Positions 36,302-48,014 of a DNA stretch of 64,000 nt are shown in pieces. Position 1 is the stretch's first letter. Each line of letters opens with the position of its first letter. Location: NCBI GenBank assembly GCA_023105745.1, contig JALGQZ010000009.1, positions 9,212,937 through 9,276,936 on the forward strand, read 5' to 3'. Below the pieces are notes generated by a model. The model was not told the origin of the DNA, searched no databases, and was given only the letters and a program-made list of their open reading frames with translations. A program made the translations under genes and the position numbers. Origin of the DNA: Austropuccinia psidii. Its lineage: Eukaryota > Basidiomycota > Pucciniomycetes > Pucciniales > Sphaerophragmiaceae.

Positions 36302-36718
36302 CTAAAAACAAAACAATTGAGGTTAGTAACTGAATAGAAAGTAAAAAATCAAGAAAGAAAATGAAGCCGTATGATGAATTAGATAAATTTAAGACTGAAA
36401 CAAAATAAAGACACTCTAGTTGGAAGTTTTTAAAAGTCTTGAAGAGAAGAAAAATAAGTATTAAGATTGGAACATGATGTTGACAAAAGTTTAAAAAAGA
36501 GGTAACACATGAGTTGGATAGAAGTGGGGTTCTGAACAGATCAGCAGGAAAAACAAACAGGCAAAAGCAAGGTGAGTGGGTTTAGTGGAGTGCGAAAGAA
36601 AACAGTGGAAAGGAAGGAAGACCAAGGGGAATACGCACAAGAAGGTCAATAGCGGGTGAGCTGGAACTAAGTGGAGCGGGTGAGAAAGAAAGTGAAGGGC
36701 TTGTTGTGTGAAGATGGT

Positions 36719-36726
36719 CTTTTATA
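36719..36726 (-). promoter_or_regulatory. Candidate TATA box for the R2 minus-strand gene
   Basis: TATAAAAG on the minus strand, 418 bases upstream of the ATG at 36301. It is conserved with 24932-24939 in R1. Confidence 0.4.
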
Positions 36727-38458
36727 CCATGGTGAAGCTGAGATGATCTCAGCAGTTGCAGCACCCGCAAAAGTCTCAGCTTCAAGGCGTGTGGGCAAAA
36801 TTGAAGCTCAGTCACAGCAAATGCTGCAACTGAGAAGGGAAATGATGGCTTGATGCAGAAGAACAATGGGGTTCTGGCTGAGTATTGCAATTGATTGAAG
36901 TGTCAAGCTCAGTCAAATCCCCTTTGTTTCCTTAAATAGCCACCCAATCACCCAGGAGGGTGGTTATGAGGCCCTCATTGAATGTGCATGGTGGTTGCAA
37001 TTCCCAAATGCCCCATGCAGAAAAGAACATGGTGCATTTGGTCACAAGTGACCGCGGAGAGATTACCGGCCATATGGCCTGGTGATAGTGTTTGAACAAA
37101 GCGGGGGGGCTGTAAGACAAGTGAATACAGCGTGAGCTTGCCTCGACCCATTGCTCAGGTTTGCTTTAGGGTCATAATTGAAATGCTCAGTGGCTGAACA
37201 TTTTAATTGGACAGTTATTGAGCTATTGATATAACAATATCAAATGCACCATGCTAAGCAATTGCTAGGTCATTTTTGTAAGGGCACAATCTGAGCATTT
37301 GGCACAGCATTGGATGACATTTCAGCCAGGTGCAGCATTTCACACGCTTTGGTGAAGTGCTCCAAACTGAGCCTTCCAATGAAATTTTGCAGAAAAGGTC
37401 CTGACCATGGCTTTACTGAACATTTCCACACAGTTAATTTGACGATGACATGCTCATCTCACGTGTGCAAAGCAGGTGAAACGCAATGCTGAGCATGTGG
37501 CTCATGAGCTACCTATATTCAAATGATCGGAAGGTGAATACCCATTGGCTAAATGCATGCAGGCTCAAGTAGTAGTACACCATCCTAATCTGTACAGCCT
37601 ACACTGTAGTACAAAGTACACCTTTGTAAATGTATGCTGCGGGGCAGAGAAAAAGCTGTACAACAATGTAACATGCAATCATGCCAAGACATCGAGTCAA
37701 ATTTCTCAACTGCATACCTTTGATGCCACTTGTTGGAGAGCTCTGCCCAACTACCCCACAGATGCGTGTATAATCCAAGTTCATGTAAGGGGTGTATACA
37801 TGGATGACTAAGTATTTGGGTCATATGCAAATAGTGGATTCACTCCGGTGCCATAGTCAGGGCAAACAATGACTGGCCCCGCTTGTTCTTCGTGCGTGCT
37901 CATTGTCGGGAAGCCACACGCTTTCAGAAGCACCCCCCAACAGGTCATATGCAGGCAACTTTCACACACCTGGAAGACATTTTAGTCCCAGTCTTCCGAC
38001 CGGCTTTTTTCTTGGTCGGTTGGTCAGCTGGACTGCAGATGCTCACCCGCTCGCGCGTGGAAACCTGAGGCCAATCAGTGTGGGTTTTCTTCACCCTCAT
38101 CCGCATTAAAATAATCCCGGCCTATGATTGCTGAGGCTGGTTATGTTTGCATGGGGATCTCCCACCGCGGGTCATTTTCTGCACGTTCTCACGTGCCCCG
38201 CCCCTGTTGTGGCCCCTGGCTTGCAGCCAAAAAATCCCTTGGGTGGGTGGCCTCTTTAGCCGGAGTTTTGTACACACGTGAGGCAAAGACCCTGATGCCA
38301 ATCTTGGTGGATTAGTACCCGCCTCAAACACAATAGGGCTGAATTTATATGTGGATCATGGTTCACAGCCTGCGCCCCCTTTGATCATGCCACACCTTCC
38401 TCCCTGGAAGCCCAGTAGGCATCAGTCAGCAAAAAACTTCAGGCAATACCAAGCTCAT

Positions 38459-38480
38459 GTTTGGTGGCACGCCACCAAAC
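38459..38480. repeat. Palindrome 1 (10-bp arms)
   Basis: GTTTGGTGGC, then AC, then GCCACCAAAC: perfect 10-bp arms with a 2-bp loop. Confidence 0.85.
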
Positions 38481-38593
38481 ATATCTCACCCGCCCACACA
38501 CAAACATGCCCACAGTGAGATTGCCCTTTGAAACCGCCAACATTGCCCTGTAGCTCCCTGTGCCACAATTAACCTGGGGAAGATACGCTCATT

Positions 38594-38615
38594 GTTTGCT
38601 GTCACACCAGCAAAC
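38594..38615. repeat. Palindrome 2 (8-bp arms), related to palindrome 1
   Basis: GTTTGCTG, then TCACAC, then CAGCAAAC: perfect 8-bp arms. It is the same length as palindrome 1 and most positions match. Confidence 0.85.
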
Positions 38616-38992
38616 ATGGCTGCATGCCTCTAATATGCCCCTCCACAATAAGTTGCTACAGCCCACCCTATTTTGGATATGCTAATGTCAACCTTGTTCC
38701 ACCAAAGGTTTTGTAACTTGCTGCAGATCAAGCAATCATATTGGTGCACCCACATTTTTGCCTTCTTTCTGTGATAGATGCCCCAAATCGGATAGGAAAA
38801 TTATGAGCCCAAGAGGCGGCCTTCCTAAAGACCATGCTCACCATGCTCATAACCACAGACTATCCCCCCTTGAGCCCATTGCTGCCTCTCATATAAGTTC
38901 CCCAACTGCGCTTATTTGTCTTAATCCCCTTTAGCTAACCCTTCCTGATCATATAATTTCCAACTGTCCCCAAATAATTTCAAATAGCCATC

Positions 38993-39888
38993 ATGTCAAC
39001 CGCTTCACAACCACTTTGCATTGGGATGATTAATATTTGTATTCAAATAAATTGTAATATAACCATAAATCCGGATAATTCCCACTTCGCTTCTTGGATT
39101 ATCATATGGCACAATCAACACAACATATTCGTATATCCCCCCAATCACCAGCATGGTATTGGCTCTCTCCCTGGAACCCTTTCCAAAACGTTGATACCAT
39201 TCCTTGGGGCACCAATGACTTTCATGCAGTATGGTCCTGGTGGGGCATGGATTGAAAATTGCCAATCAAATCCTACTCAAATATTATTTGTTGAGGGAGT
39301 ATTTATGACTGATGCAAATGATCCCTCCTCATCTCAGAAACCCAATCCAGAATTGATGTTATTCACATGGTATCCAAAAATTCTATTCATAATGGAAAGC
39401 TTTTGAACACAAGATTTCAAGCTTAAAATGCCCAAAGAATATGACTGTAATACTCATAGTCAATGTCAACTCTTTAATTGGACATTTCCTGCTTCAAACT
39501 CGACGCCAGCTTCATATCCTGCTGTTTCATCAGTGATTTCCAAGCAAAAACTGAGACAATTACCCAGTGGATCAGACCTCCCCATGATGACCCTGCCACA
39601 TTCCATTATTCAAACCCCCCTCTTGCCTCATCAAAAGACCAGACTAGCTTTTCTCTGGGATCAAGAAATCCCCAATGGCCAAACAGCCCGTAACATTTGG
39701 GCCACTTTTAATGCCAGGCACATCAGTACAAACAAGGTTGTTAGATCATTTGAATCCCTTTTGACCAATACCCCTCTTGGAGGACTACTCGCGGATGATA
39801 TGGGATTAGGTGAAACCATTCAGGCCATTCCTCTAATTGGTACCTCCAAGGAGCGGATGATTGCAAACCCCCATCGCTCCACGCCCAC
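38993..39888 (+). pseudogene. Cargo gene 3: SNF2 (Rad5/HLTF-like) ATPase, 5' part
   Basis: Begins at ATG 38993 (MSTASQPLCIGMIN) with a 137-codon open stretch, a stop at 39404-39406, and a second frame from 39428 that carries the start of the SNF2 ATPase: LLPHQKTRLAFLWDQE, then GGLLADDMGLGETIQ. In active family members the last motif reads ...GLGKT. Here the Walker A lysine is Glu (codon 39812-39814), which should abolish ATP hydrolysis. The gene is cut at 39888 by a solo LTR and continues at 41728. SNF2 proteins move or remodel nucleosomes or act in repair. Rad5/HLTF affinity is judged from motif spacing only. Stops, frameshift, lost lysine and insertion all mark a dead gene. Confidence 0.8.
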
Positions 39889-41727
39889 TGTGAGGTGTGG
39901 ATATGAAATTTTGATTAAAAAATCAAGTACTCCTCCTGTCCTCAAAATTTGTATAAGGTAAAAATCAATTCAAAATAGTAAGAAATATTATTTTTAAGAG
40001 AAAAAACGCCAATTTTATTGTTTATAACTTTATTAGTATAAAAAAATAATATTATAAAGATTTATTGTTTTACCAACAATAAAAATGTATCCAAAAATAC
40101 GCTACAAGAGATATTTAAGGCTACAAAAGAAATTTCTTCAAGAGAAATTTCAATTGGAATTAATTGAGCAAAGAACTGCAAGCAATTAACTAAAGAGCAA
40201 AGTCTTCAATAGGAATATTAAAGAGAAAACATGCCCAAGAGTGACCAGAGCGAATTTGGAAACAAAGTGACAAAGTTTACAGTGAGGAAAGATGCTTTAC
40301 TTCACTTTTGGGGTGGTTCAGGAGTAAAAATGATTATAAGAGTTACAAAAAATGATTATAATGATTTTTTCACGTGCTTGAAAGTTTTAAAATGATTTAA
40401 AAAAGACGTTTGGAATCTTTTATTGATTTGTTTAACAGTGTTTAAACTAATTATAAAAAGAAAAGATTCTAACATGAAGAGCAAAGTGGGGCAAAGAAGA
40501 CATTCTTTTATAGGCATCAATTTTCTTACTCCAAAAGTAAAATTTACTCTTGTCAGTCGTGAAAAACAGTCTGACGACAGAAAAGCCAATTATAACATCA
40601 TTGAACCCTGGTTTAGACCAAAAAAGGGCTGGTTTAAGCCATTTTTAGCCATTTTGAGCTATTTTAGACCCTTAAATCAGCCATTACTGTAGCAGTACCT
40701 GGCCTAGAGCCTTCAATAAAAGTCAGAATGTGTGTAAGAGATGTTGAAGCCAGTTAAAGCTGTTTTTACTATGACTGTTTTATTTTAAGGGTAGTGTTAC
40801 CCTCTTGGCAACAGCTAAAACTACCCCAGTTGGTATCAAAACCTCATCATCAATTGAGTTCACAGACCCTGTAGCTCAATTCCAGGCCAAAAGTGATGAA
40901 CGTTTGCGTGAATTTTGACATCTCATGCCTTTCAGCAAGGAGTTTGGGGGTCTAGCGCACCCTTAGAGCTGGAGTTTCTTTTCCCCCCCAAATTTAATCT
41001 TTCCAATTTATTTTTCCTTTAATTCCTCATCATGTATTATACTTATAATTTACAAATGTAATTCAATTGAGCTGTACATTTCAATACAGTAATAATTGAT
41101 ACCTAATATGTAAACAAAAGTTCACTTATGTAACACACACGCACATTGTGACATTTCAATTGAATTCAATTGAAAATACTTTAATTCCTCATAACTTCTA
41201 GAATATACACAACACCTCAATTTCAAGACAAATTTTGGTGATTAACACTACATGAGATGTGAATTGGATTAAAGCTTTGAGGATTTTCAATTTTTGTATT
41301 TAAAAAACTAGAAACTTAATTTAAGCTTATTTAGAGTTGAGTTACAAAAATTTCACTCAGAGGTGACAACACCTGATTTTTTTTGAGGAATCAAATGGTG
41401 AAATAATTTTTATATTTTTATCTATTGGATAAAAAGTTATAATAATTTTTATCTAACTTTTTTCCAAATTTATTTATTTTTTGACAATTTTTGTTAAAAA
41501 TTCATTCTTACTTAATTTTTTCAAATATAAATGTAATTTTACGATTTCAAAAATTTAATGTAATTTTATTTTTAAATTGTAATTAAATTTTTAATTGTGA
41601 ATATAATTTTATATTTATATTTCGATTTCCATTTTAATAATATAAATAAATTTATTTTATTTATATTCATATGTTAATTTTGTATTTGTGGTCTTTTGGG
41701 TATATGAAATTACCTCTAAGGCTCACA
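39889..41727 (-). repeat. Solo LTR of family C (1839 bp) inside the SNF2 gene
   Basis: Left end TGTGAGGTGTGG, right end AAGGCTCACA, same orientation as the LTRs of the minus-strand element C (48015-49850, 56930-58716). The perfect 5-bp duplication CCCAC flanks it (39884-39888 and 41728-41732). Removing it and one CCCAC joins the SNF2 frame (HRSTPT to MLMFPPRLITNWQ) without a shift. No internal sequence is left. Confidence 0.95.
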
Positions 41728-43195
41728 CCCACCATGCTCATGTTCCCCCCTCGCTTAATTACCAACTGGCAATCAGAAATATCCAAGCATGCTCAACCTG
41801 GAGCGCTACATGCCAAAATCCACCATGGTCCACTCGTCACTCATTATCCGAGGCCGACCCCTTAGAATATGATATCATCATCACTTCTTAAAATACTATC
41901 ACCCAAGAATTTAAGCAAACCAATACCTCTAAATCATTCATTTTTCAAATAAATTGGCATCATATAATTTTGGATGAAGCACAGTGTGTGTCTGAGCTTA
42001 AATGATTCAAATTACCTTTTATATCCAATAACCCTTCCCCCATCTCATAGCTATATTCGCTCTCAATACACTGCCACTCACCATGCCATTAATAGCCTCC
42101 TTTCATCCCGTCAAATATGTTTAACAGGAACACCTAGTCACAACACCATTTATGACCTTTTGGGCATAATATCATTCATCACTCAACCCCAGAGCTCCGT
42201 TCAAGATAGCTGGTCACCATTAATCCTGAGTAGTCTTTCCAAAGGTTGCAGTTATATTTTGCATTTGGCATTGCGGCATGTAAGTTTGCGCCACACCAAA
42301 ACCACACATATTGAATCCCTCCCCACTATTAGCCATCATTATGAGCTGCTCCCACTCAACCCAACCATGCAGCAAGAATATTGCACATTATATGAAGAAT
42401 TCCTATCATTTTTTCAGAAATATTAATAAGCCGTGAATATGTTGTAACCATCACATCATGCTTAACACAATTGCGGAGGCGGACTGGGAAGACTGCGGGG
42501 GAAGGAGCACTCAGGATAACTCCCCAAAAATCACACAAACTATTGTGGATGTGGAAACATGCATGATGAGTAGTAAAATTGCACACCTCTTACAAAGCTT
42601 AATGAAGAACAAACAAAAAAGGTGTGGTCCAACCAAATCGGTGGTTTATACCCAATGGACCCAATTTCTTGATTTGTGAGTTAATTCTAATATGCATACA
42701 TTACCAATTTAATCCATCTGACTGTTTTTTATTGTAGAATTGGTATTTCACTTGCCCATCACTCTATCCTTCCAGCACAAATTGATGGAACAATTACAGC
42801 ATGAGCGCAGGAGAAGGCACTGGAGGATTCCTTCAATAATCATTAATGTGAAGTACTGATTGCATCCATTGCCTCAGCTGGAACTGGCCTCAATATAACT
42901 TGTGCTAATATTGTCTATTTAATGGTGAGGGGACCCCCAAAATTCTACCCTGATTTTCGGCCCCTGAAATCCACATTTCCAGGAGCCCAATTGGAACCCA
43001 GCCATTGAGGCTCAGGCTGTTGATCAACTCCATCGTATTGGCCAACCAAAACCTGTAAAGGTCATCCACTATATCACTCCTCATTCAGTTGAGGTCAACA
43101 TGCGGAAGGTACCTTTCAAGCTCATCTTTGACCCTGATTGTATTTCTATTCTAAAATCTTTCCCTATGGGAATGCCATATTTGAAACACCAATAG
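41728..43195 (+). pseudogene. Cargo gene 3: SNF2 ATPase, 3' part
   Basis: Continues the ATPase through its ordered motifs in several frames: PPRLITNWQSEISKH, EADPLEYDIIITS (followed by a stop), IILDEAQ at about 41964-41984 (DEAQ in place of DEAH), LTGTPSHNTIYDLLGIISF (42121 onward), VVYTQWTQFLDL (about 42640), IASIASAGTGLN (about 42860-42890) and AVDQLHRIGQPKPVKVIHY (about 43017-43070). That is the full set of SNF2 helicase motifs to VI, separated by stops, frameshifts and probable introns. A tentative end is TAG 43193-43195. It converges with, and may overlap, the 3' end of the minus-strand gene. Confidence 0.8.
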
Positions 43196-45602
43196 GTCCA
43201 AGAAAAGAAAAAATCATTAGCTGCGTGAGCCTTACTGATATTATATAATTTGCGTTTGACCAAGTTGATCACACCTGCGCACCCTGGCACAGGTCCACAA
43301 TTATGAACACCATGAGCTGGATCGAACTCCTTCAATATTTCCTTATTGAAAATGAGAAATAGAGTATTATTTCTAAGGGAGAGGGTGATACATTCCAACT
43401 CATATTGTCTATATTCTGACATATTAAGCAAGTTGTTGCATATTTAAGAAATAATAATCAGATTGTATTACACCTGCACAAATAATTCACAAAATGTTAA
43501 TTTGTAACAGTGCTATACAGTTATATTACTAAGTTATTGCAGAGCATTACCATTCGGCCTAATAACGTACATGTCAAGTAGTTTCAGGGCGCTATTCTGA
43601 ATCTTACTACAGCTCTTGAGCCAATCTTGATCAAATACCTGAAATGATAGGCCTTCCGGATTATCACCATCATCTGTCGACCGTAATTCTGGCAATCTAT
43701 CAATAGTTTTTTTACCCTTTTTTTAATGTGATTGCAAAACTCTATGTCTTGATCCATTTTTGATACCAATTCATTAAATAACTGGGAGCGCCAGCGTAAT
43801 CCCACTTTGCGGTAAACTTGACGGCCATTTTCCAGTAACTCCTCAGTATTTGAGCATACTCAAAGGTCATTGAATTGTGATGCTAGAACGGGAAATTTAG
43901 CTGTATCACACCATTCACAACGGCGCTCACAGGTCTGCACATAATCAAGTAGATCATCATCAGTCTTTGCTCACAATGAAGAAGAGATACAGTAACTAAC
44001 CATTTGACAAATATTTGCGAGCTTTTGAGTCTCCTTCTTTTTAACCAAATACTTGGCATCCTTTTGAATAAACTTCCATTCTCTTTTCAAATAAGTGAAA
44101 TATTGCTCCATTAAAGCTGCCACGACCCCATAGTTATTATGATCCTTTTTCCAACAGTAATGATGATACTTGGTGATGACCAGTGCGAGACAGAATGTAT
44201 GGTAAAACACCATAGACATCAGCTCATTGAACAGATGTTGCCATGAGCTCTCCCAGCCCCAACTGAAATGCTTTAGTCCTAGCTTGTGGAGCTTATCCTC
44301 ACAGTAGCTTTGGAAACCCTGAGACTGAACCTGTGTTGATGGCTCATTGAAAACATCCTTGGGGACATATCTGAGATGACCAGCCACTTGAATTGCCATT
44401 TAACACTCTCCTGTGCTGGGTGGTGCTGGTAGTGAGGAAAAATCCTTATCCCTAACTTTGAGTAGGAACAGGCAATGGGCATGTACTGCTGATCCCATTC
44501 CATGGACATTCTCTGGAAGTTCTGCATTCAGCCATTTTTGTTGCTCCTTCTGGCTTGCACGTTTCGCCACATTGTGAGCTTTATGAGCCTGGTTCCTTTG
44601 CTGTCTGACCTCGGATTGCTCAAGCATACTCTGGGCAAGGGGCATTTGAGGATGGGTTAACTCACTATTTGACTGAGTTCCATGCTCATGCGCCGTGAAA
44701 TTGTCCCTCATTGGTTCATCATTTGTTTCCATTTGATTTGGAGACATGTTCTCATCCTCATCAACCACCATTTTATCTCTTGATGAACTGGCATGAGCTG
44801 TTCTTGGTTTGGAGGCATATGGATGTGGACGTCCAGTGACTTTCTCTTTATGGACCAGAGGTGAAGATGCATAAAGTTCATAACCTGCCATGCACATCAT
44901 CAATTAACACATCAAAACATTAATGAAGACTGGTAATACTCACAATCTTCAATTGGCTCCTGAGATCAGACTGACTTGCCTTTAGGTGCCATATCTAACC
45001 CTTGAAACAAACATATCAAATTGTGAAAAAGTTTATACTCCAAAATGAAAATGACTTACTTTGAAGAAGCGTCAATCCTGGATTTCCCTCTGACAGACCA
45101 CTCCAAGTTACATTTTCCAATGGTCTTTTTTGTCGCCTCCCATCCACGCGCCTTTCATTGCCCACATGAACCTGAGATCCTGATGGAATATTGAAGGTTG
45201 GCTGTCTACTTTGTCCAAAGGGATCCTGGGATGCGACTGGATTCCGACCAGGATTAAGGAGGAACTCATGTGGAAATTTTGATTGGGGATTAGTGTTTGA
45301 TGTGTTTGATGGGATTTGAGGTTTGCCTTCTGGCCACTGAGACACATGCATTTGTGTATTAGTGGGATTCGGGGAATTGGAGTGACAGAAATATTTGGGA
45401 TCGACCAAGTGCTTGAAGTTGGAGCCTTTGGATTTCCCACATCAATGTTAAGACCTGAGACATTCATTGAGGATGCAATAGGGGTTGTGATAGGAATTTT
45501 GGGACTCAATGGTGACTTTTTTTGAACATATTCTATGCTAGATTAACTATCTGAATCATGAACAGAGCCTGAATGGGATTTATGTGACTTGGAAGATGGC
45601 AT
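43081..45602 (-). pseudogene. Cargo gene 4: unknown minus-strand protein, broken
   Basis: The probable start ATG is at 45600-45602 (MPSSKSHKSHSGSVHDS), with a stop soon after. Then come a Pro/Ser/Asn-rich region (45016-45509, two frames), probable introns near 45050-44900, an acidic and Gln-rich stretch (44400-44903, with HAHCLFLLKVRDKDFSSLP) and a long region 43971-44399 with many aromatic residues (HFSWGWESSWQHLFNEL). Further pieces are at 43584-43805 and 43081-43431 (FNKEILKEFDPAHGVHN). No domain recognised. The succession of open, compositionally coherent pieces on one strand suggests a former gene of about 600 codons. It shares its upstream region with the transposase gene, divergently. 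Confidence 0.45.
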
Positions 45603-46459
45603 AAGGGCTGAAAAAGTACAGTAATATTTTCAACTAGATAAAACACCTCAGTATTATGATAAAATAGAGTGATATGAGATGAAATCTTTTCAAATTTAGA
45701 ATAGAGATATTCTATTAATATTTCTAAAAAGAGTCTTATTGGAAGTCTAAGAAGCCTCTTTTTAGGAGAATCCTCCCTACCTCCTCTTGAGCTCCTCTGC
45801 TTTTGTCGGAAACCACCCTGCACAGCCTACCACCATATAATGTAATATTCCCTTGATCTCAAAGGGGATCCATCATCCATAAGTAATCATATTCAGTAAC
45901 ATTTCTGCCTCCCCATTGTCACATTTTGTGAATTATCCAAACTGCCAATATATGCATTGAAATTCCACAGCATTGTACATCTGTAAAGGGGTATATTCAT
46001 GAAGGATCACCCACAAAAGAGACATCACCTTTTCAAGAAAGGCAAGACAATCCAAATCAAAATCCAACCAATTAAAAGCCTGCTGCACTCAAACCAAATA
46101 CCAAGACCTTAGCTGCACTCCATCCCCTTATGTAATAGAGTTATATTGTTATGTCTGTAATAAGGATTAAGCCATGTACAATGGCGTGCCAGTGTACATG
46201 ATTTGAATGTCAATCCCCTCAATTCAATGTTGACACAACCCTATTGAAACACCCCTCAAGGGTCAAAACCGCAGTATCACCATATGTAAATAAAACAGAA
46301 TATGAAGGAGGATTGAGCAGCATAGCATTTTACCCAATTAAACTCCTAATCAATTCCGCGATCCAGATGAGACATGTTATACTTTATCAGCTGCAGCTCA
46401 TGCACCATTAAAAACAGGATAAAATTCTCCGATGGCTCAAATCATCTCACCCTTCATAA
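45603..46459. other. Divergent intergenic region (gene 4 / transposase)
   Basis: No supported coding sequence. The minus-strand open stretch 45533-45823 may be part of a 5' exon of gene 4. Should hold the promoters of both flanking genes, but no clear TATA box stands out. Confidence 0.35.
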
Positions 46460-48014
46460 ATGATCACTCAATTCTTTTTCCAATTAATAACACTCCTAAA
46501 CACTTTCACATCAGCCATAGATATTGATACACAAACCAACCATACTCCGAATTCCTGCAACAATGACAACCCGCCACTATTTCTCAATGCATATATGCAT
46601 GTGTCAACACTGCTCAACTCAAACACACTCTTCCCCTGGGCTGATAGGCACGGAGTTGCCTTCACACCTTTCCAATATAAACAGCACAGTAAAAAGCTCA
46701 AATCAACCATTGCACCCAAATCTCTTCCAAACATCCCTACTTCTGCATCCGGATCTGAGTGCCCACAACTTCTATTGGATCAAATATTTCCAGCTGATTA
46801 TTCACAATTGACCCAAAATACCTTCTCCACAGCACCGGGTCTCAATTCAACTGCACAGAAACCATACAGCAGCAGTCAAACCCTTCCCCCACAAGACCTT
46901 GGAATGATAATATTGGCCATTCTATCATTAAGTTATAATATAGCCCGCAGGGCTTCACACATTCTCAACCCTGCCCTAAACCTGCTGATCAAGTCCAGCA
47001 GCTCAAGCTCCAGTGGTACCCCCACTCCTGCATTCCATATACCTCAAGATCTGAGTACCATATCTTAACATCTCCAATTGGAACGAGTGATTCAAAACTC
47101 CATATGTTGTCCTCAATGTTTCTCTCTTAATGGCCTTAATGAATCAGTCACAACTGACCAACCCCGCTGTCAATGCCATAATGACCCAAATGATCATGAT
47201 CCCCCTTGCACAAAATCATTAGGCACATTCATCTATTCATTTGAACCCCATGCCCAAAACACAACCAACATGGAGCAAATATTTAAACCAACAAAACATT
47301 TCATTTATCAACCATTCAAAAATTGGCTTGCCAGATGTCTCCAGCGGGCTGGAATTATGGAAATTCTGCATCAACATCAACAATCCCAAACTCTCAAAGG
47401 TTCCCCAAAATGTGACGTCTGGGATGGATTGGTCTGGAGACGCTTCACTGGCACTAGAAATATCAATGACCCCCCATTCATGTCCATTCCTAGTGTATTA
47501 GCCTTCTCCATTTATGTGGACTGGTTTAATGCACATGGAAAGTCCACCCGGTTGGCCAGCATTGGACCTATCATGCTTATTTGTCTTAATCTCCCCCAAG
47601 TGGAAGATTGAAGCCAAAGGATGTCTATGTAGCAGGAATCATCCCTGGTCCAAAGGAGCCAACTTCCCTTCAATTGAATTACCTATTAATTCCACTCATC
47701 AAGGAGCTCAAAGAGCTATGGCAAGGTTACCATTTTTCACCCACCTCAACAGGTCCTTCAGGATCCTTTATCTGTGTTGCCATTCTCACAGCCATTGCGG
47801 ATGTGGTTGCCATGTGCAAGCTTGCTGGATTTATTTCTCATTCAGGCAACCACTTTTGTAATTTTTGCACCATTCACAAAGCTCAAATTGAAGAAATTGG
47901 TCCTCAATTTCACTACACACGCTCATATCAAAATCATAATCAACCATTGCCAAATGGCTTTGGACAACCCCACAACAAAGACAAGCAATTTTCTCTGAGT
48001 ATGGAGTGCGATAT
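46460..48014 (+). pseudogene. Plavaka-type transposase, N-terminal part
   Basis: Open 46460-47068 (Ser/Thr/Pro-rich N-terminus), a stop, then 47078-47611 with a Cys cluster (ICCPQCFSLNG ... PRCQCHNDPNDHDPPC), LARCLQRAGIMEILHQHQ and IYVDWFNAHGKS. After a frameshift near 47605 it continues with DVYVAGIIPGPKEPTS, ICVAILTAIADVVAMCKLAG and ISHSGNHFCNFC. The order zinc cluster, D-WFN-G segment, AGIIPGPKEP and D...G..SH....FC..C is that of Plavaka transposases, the enzymes that cut CACTA-like elements out and in. The Asp residues in VDWFNAHG and TAIADVVAM are candidate members of the catalytic triad. The gene is cut at 48014 by element C, with GATAT duplicated. Confidence 0.82.

Larger units (their letters stand above)
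33990..38050 (+). repeat. Dispersed block R2 (paralogue of R1), inside the giant transposon
   Basis: Same order and orientation as R1: minisatellite, spacer (34561-34962, no gene seen), minus-strand Zn2Cys6-like pseudogene, conserved TATAAAAG, and a long non-coding segment. The similarity fades near 38010-38050. R2 has a longer minisatellite and about 50 extra bases near 37905-37950. Confidence 0.72.
38051..38992. other. Spacer between R2 and the SNF2 gene
   Basis: No convincing ORF. It contains two related 22-bp palindromes (38459-38480 and 38594-38615). The last 120 bases are pyrimidine-rich with a CATATAAGTTCC TATA-like word at about 38889-38900, roughly 100 bases before the SNF2 ATG, so this end is the likely promoter. 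Confidence 0.45.

Noticed and set aside
35358..36333. Plus-strand ORFs opposite the R2 pseudogene
   Set aside because: The minus strand has the cysteine pattern, intron-like breaks and the conserved stop. The plus ORFs are not conserved in R1.
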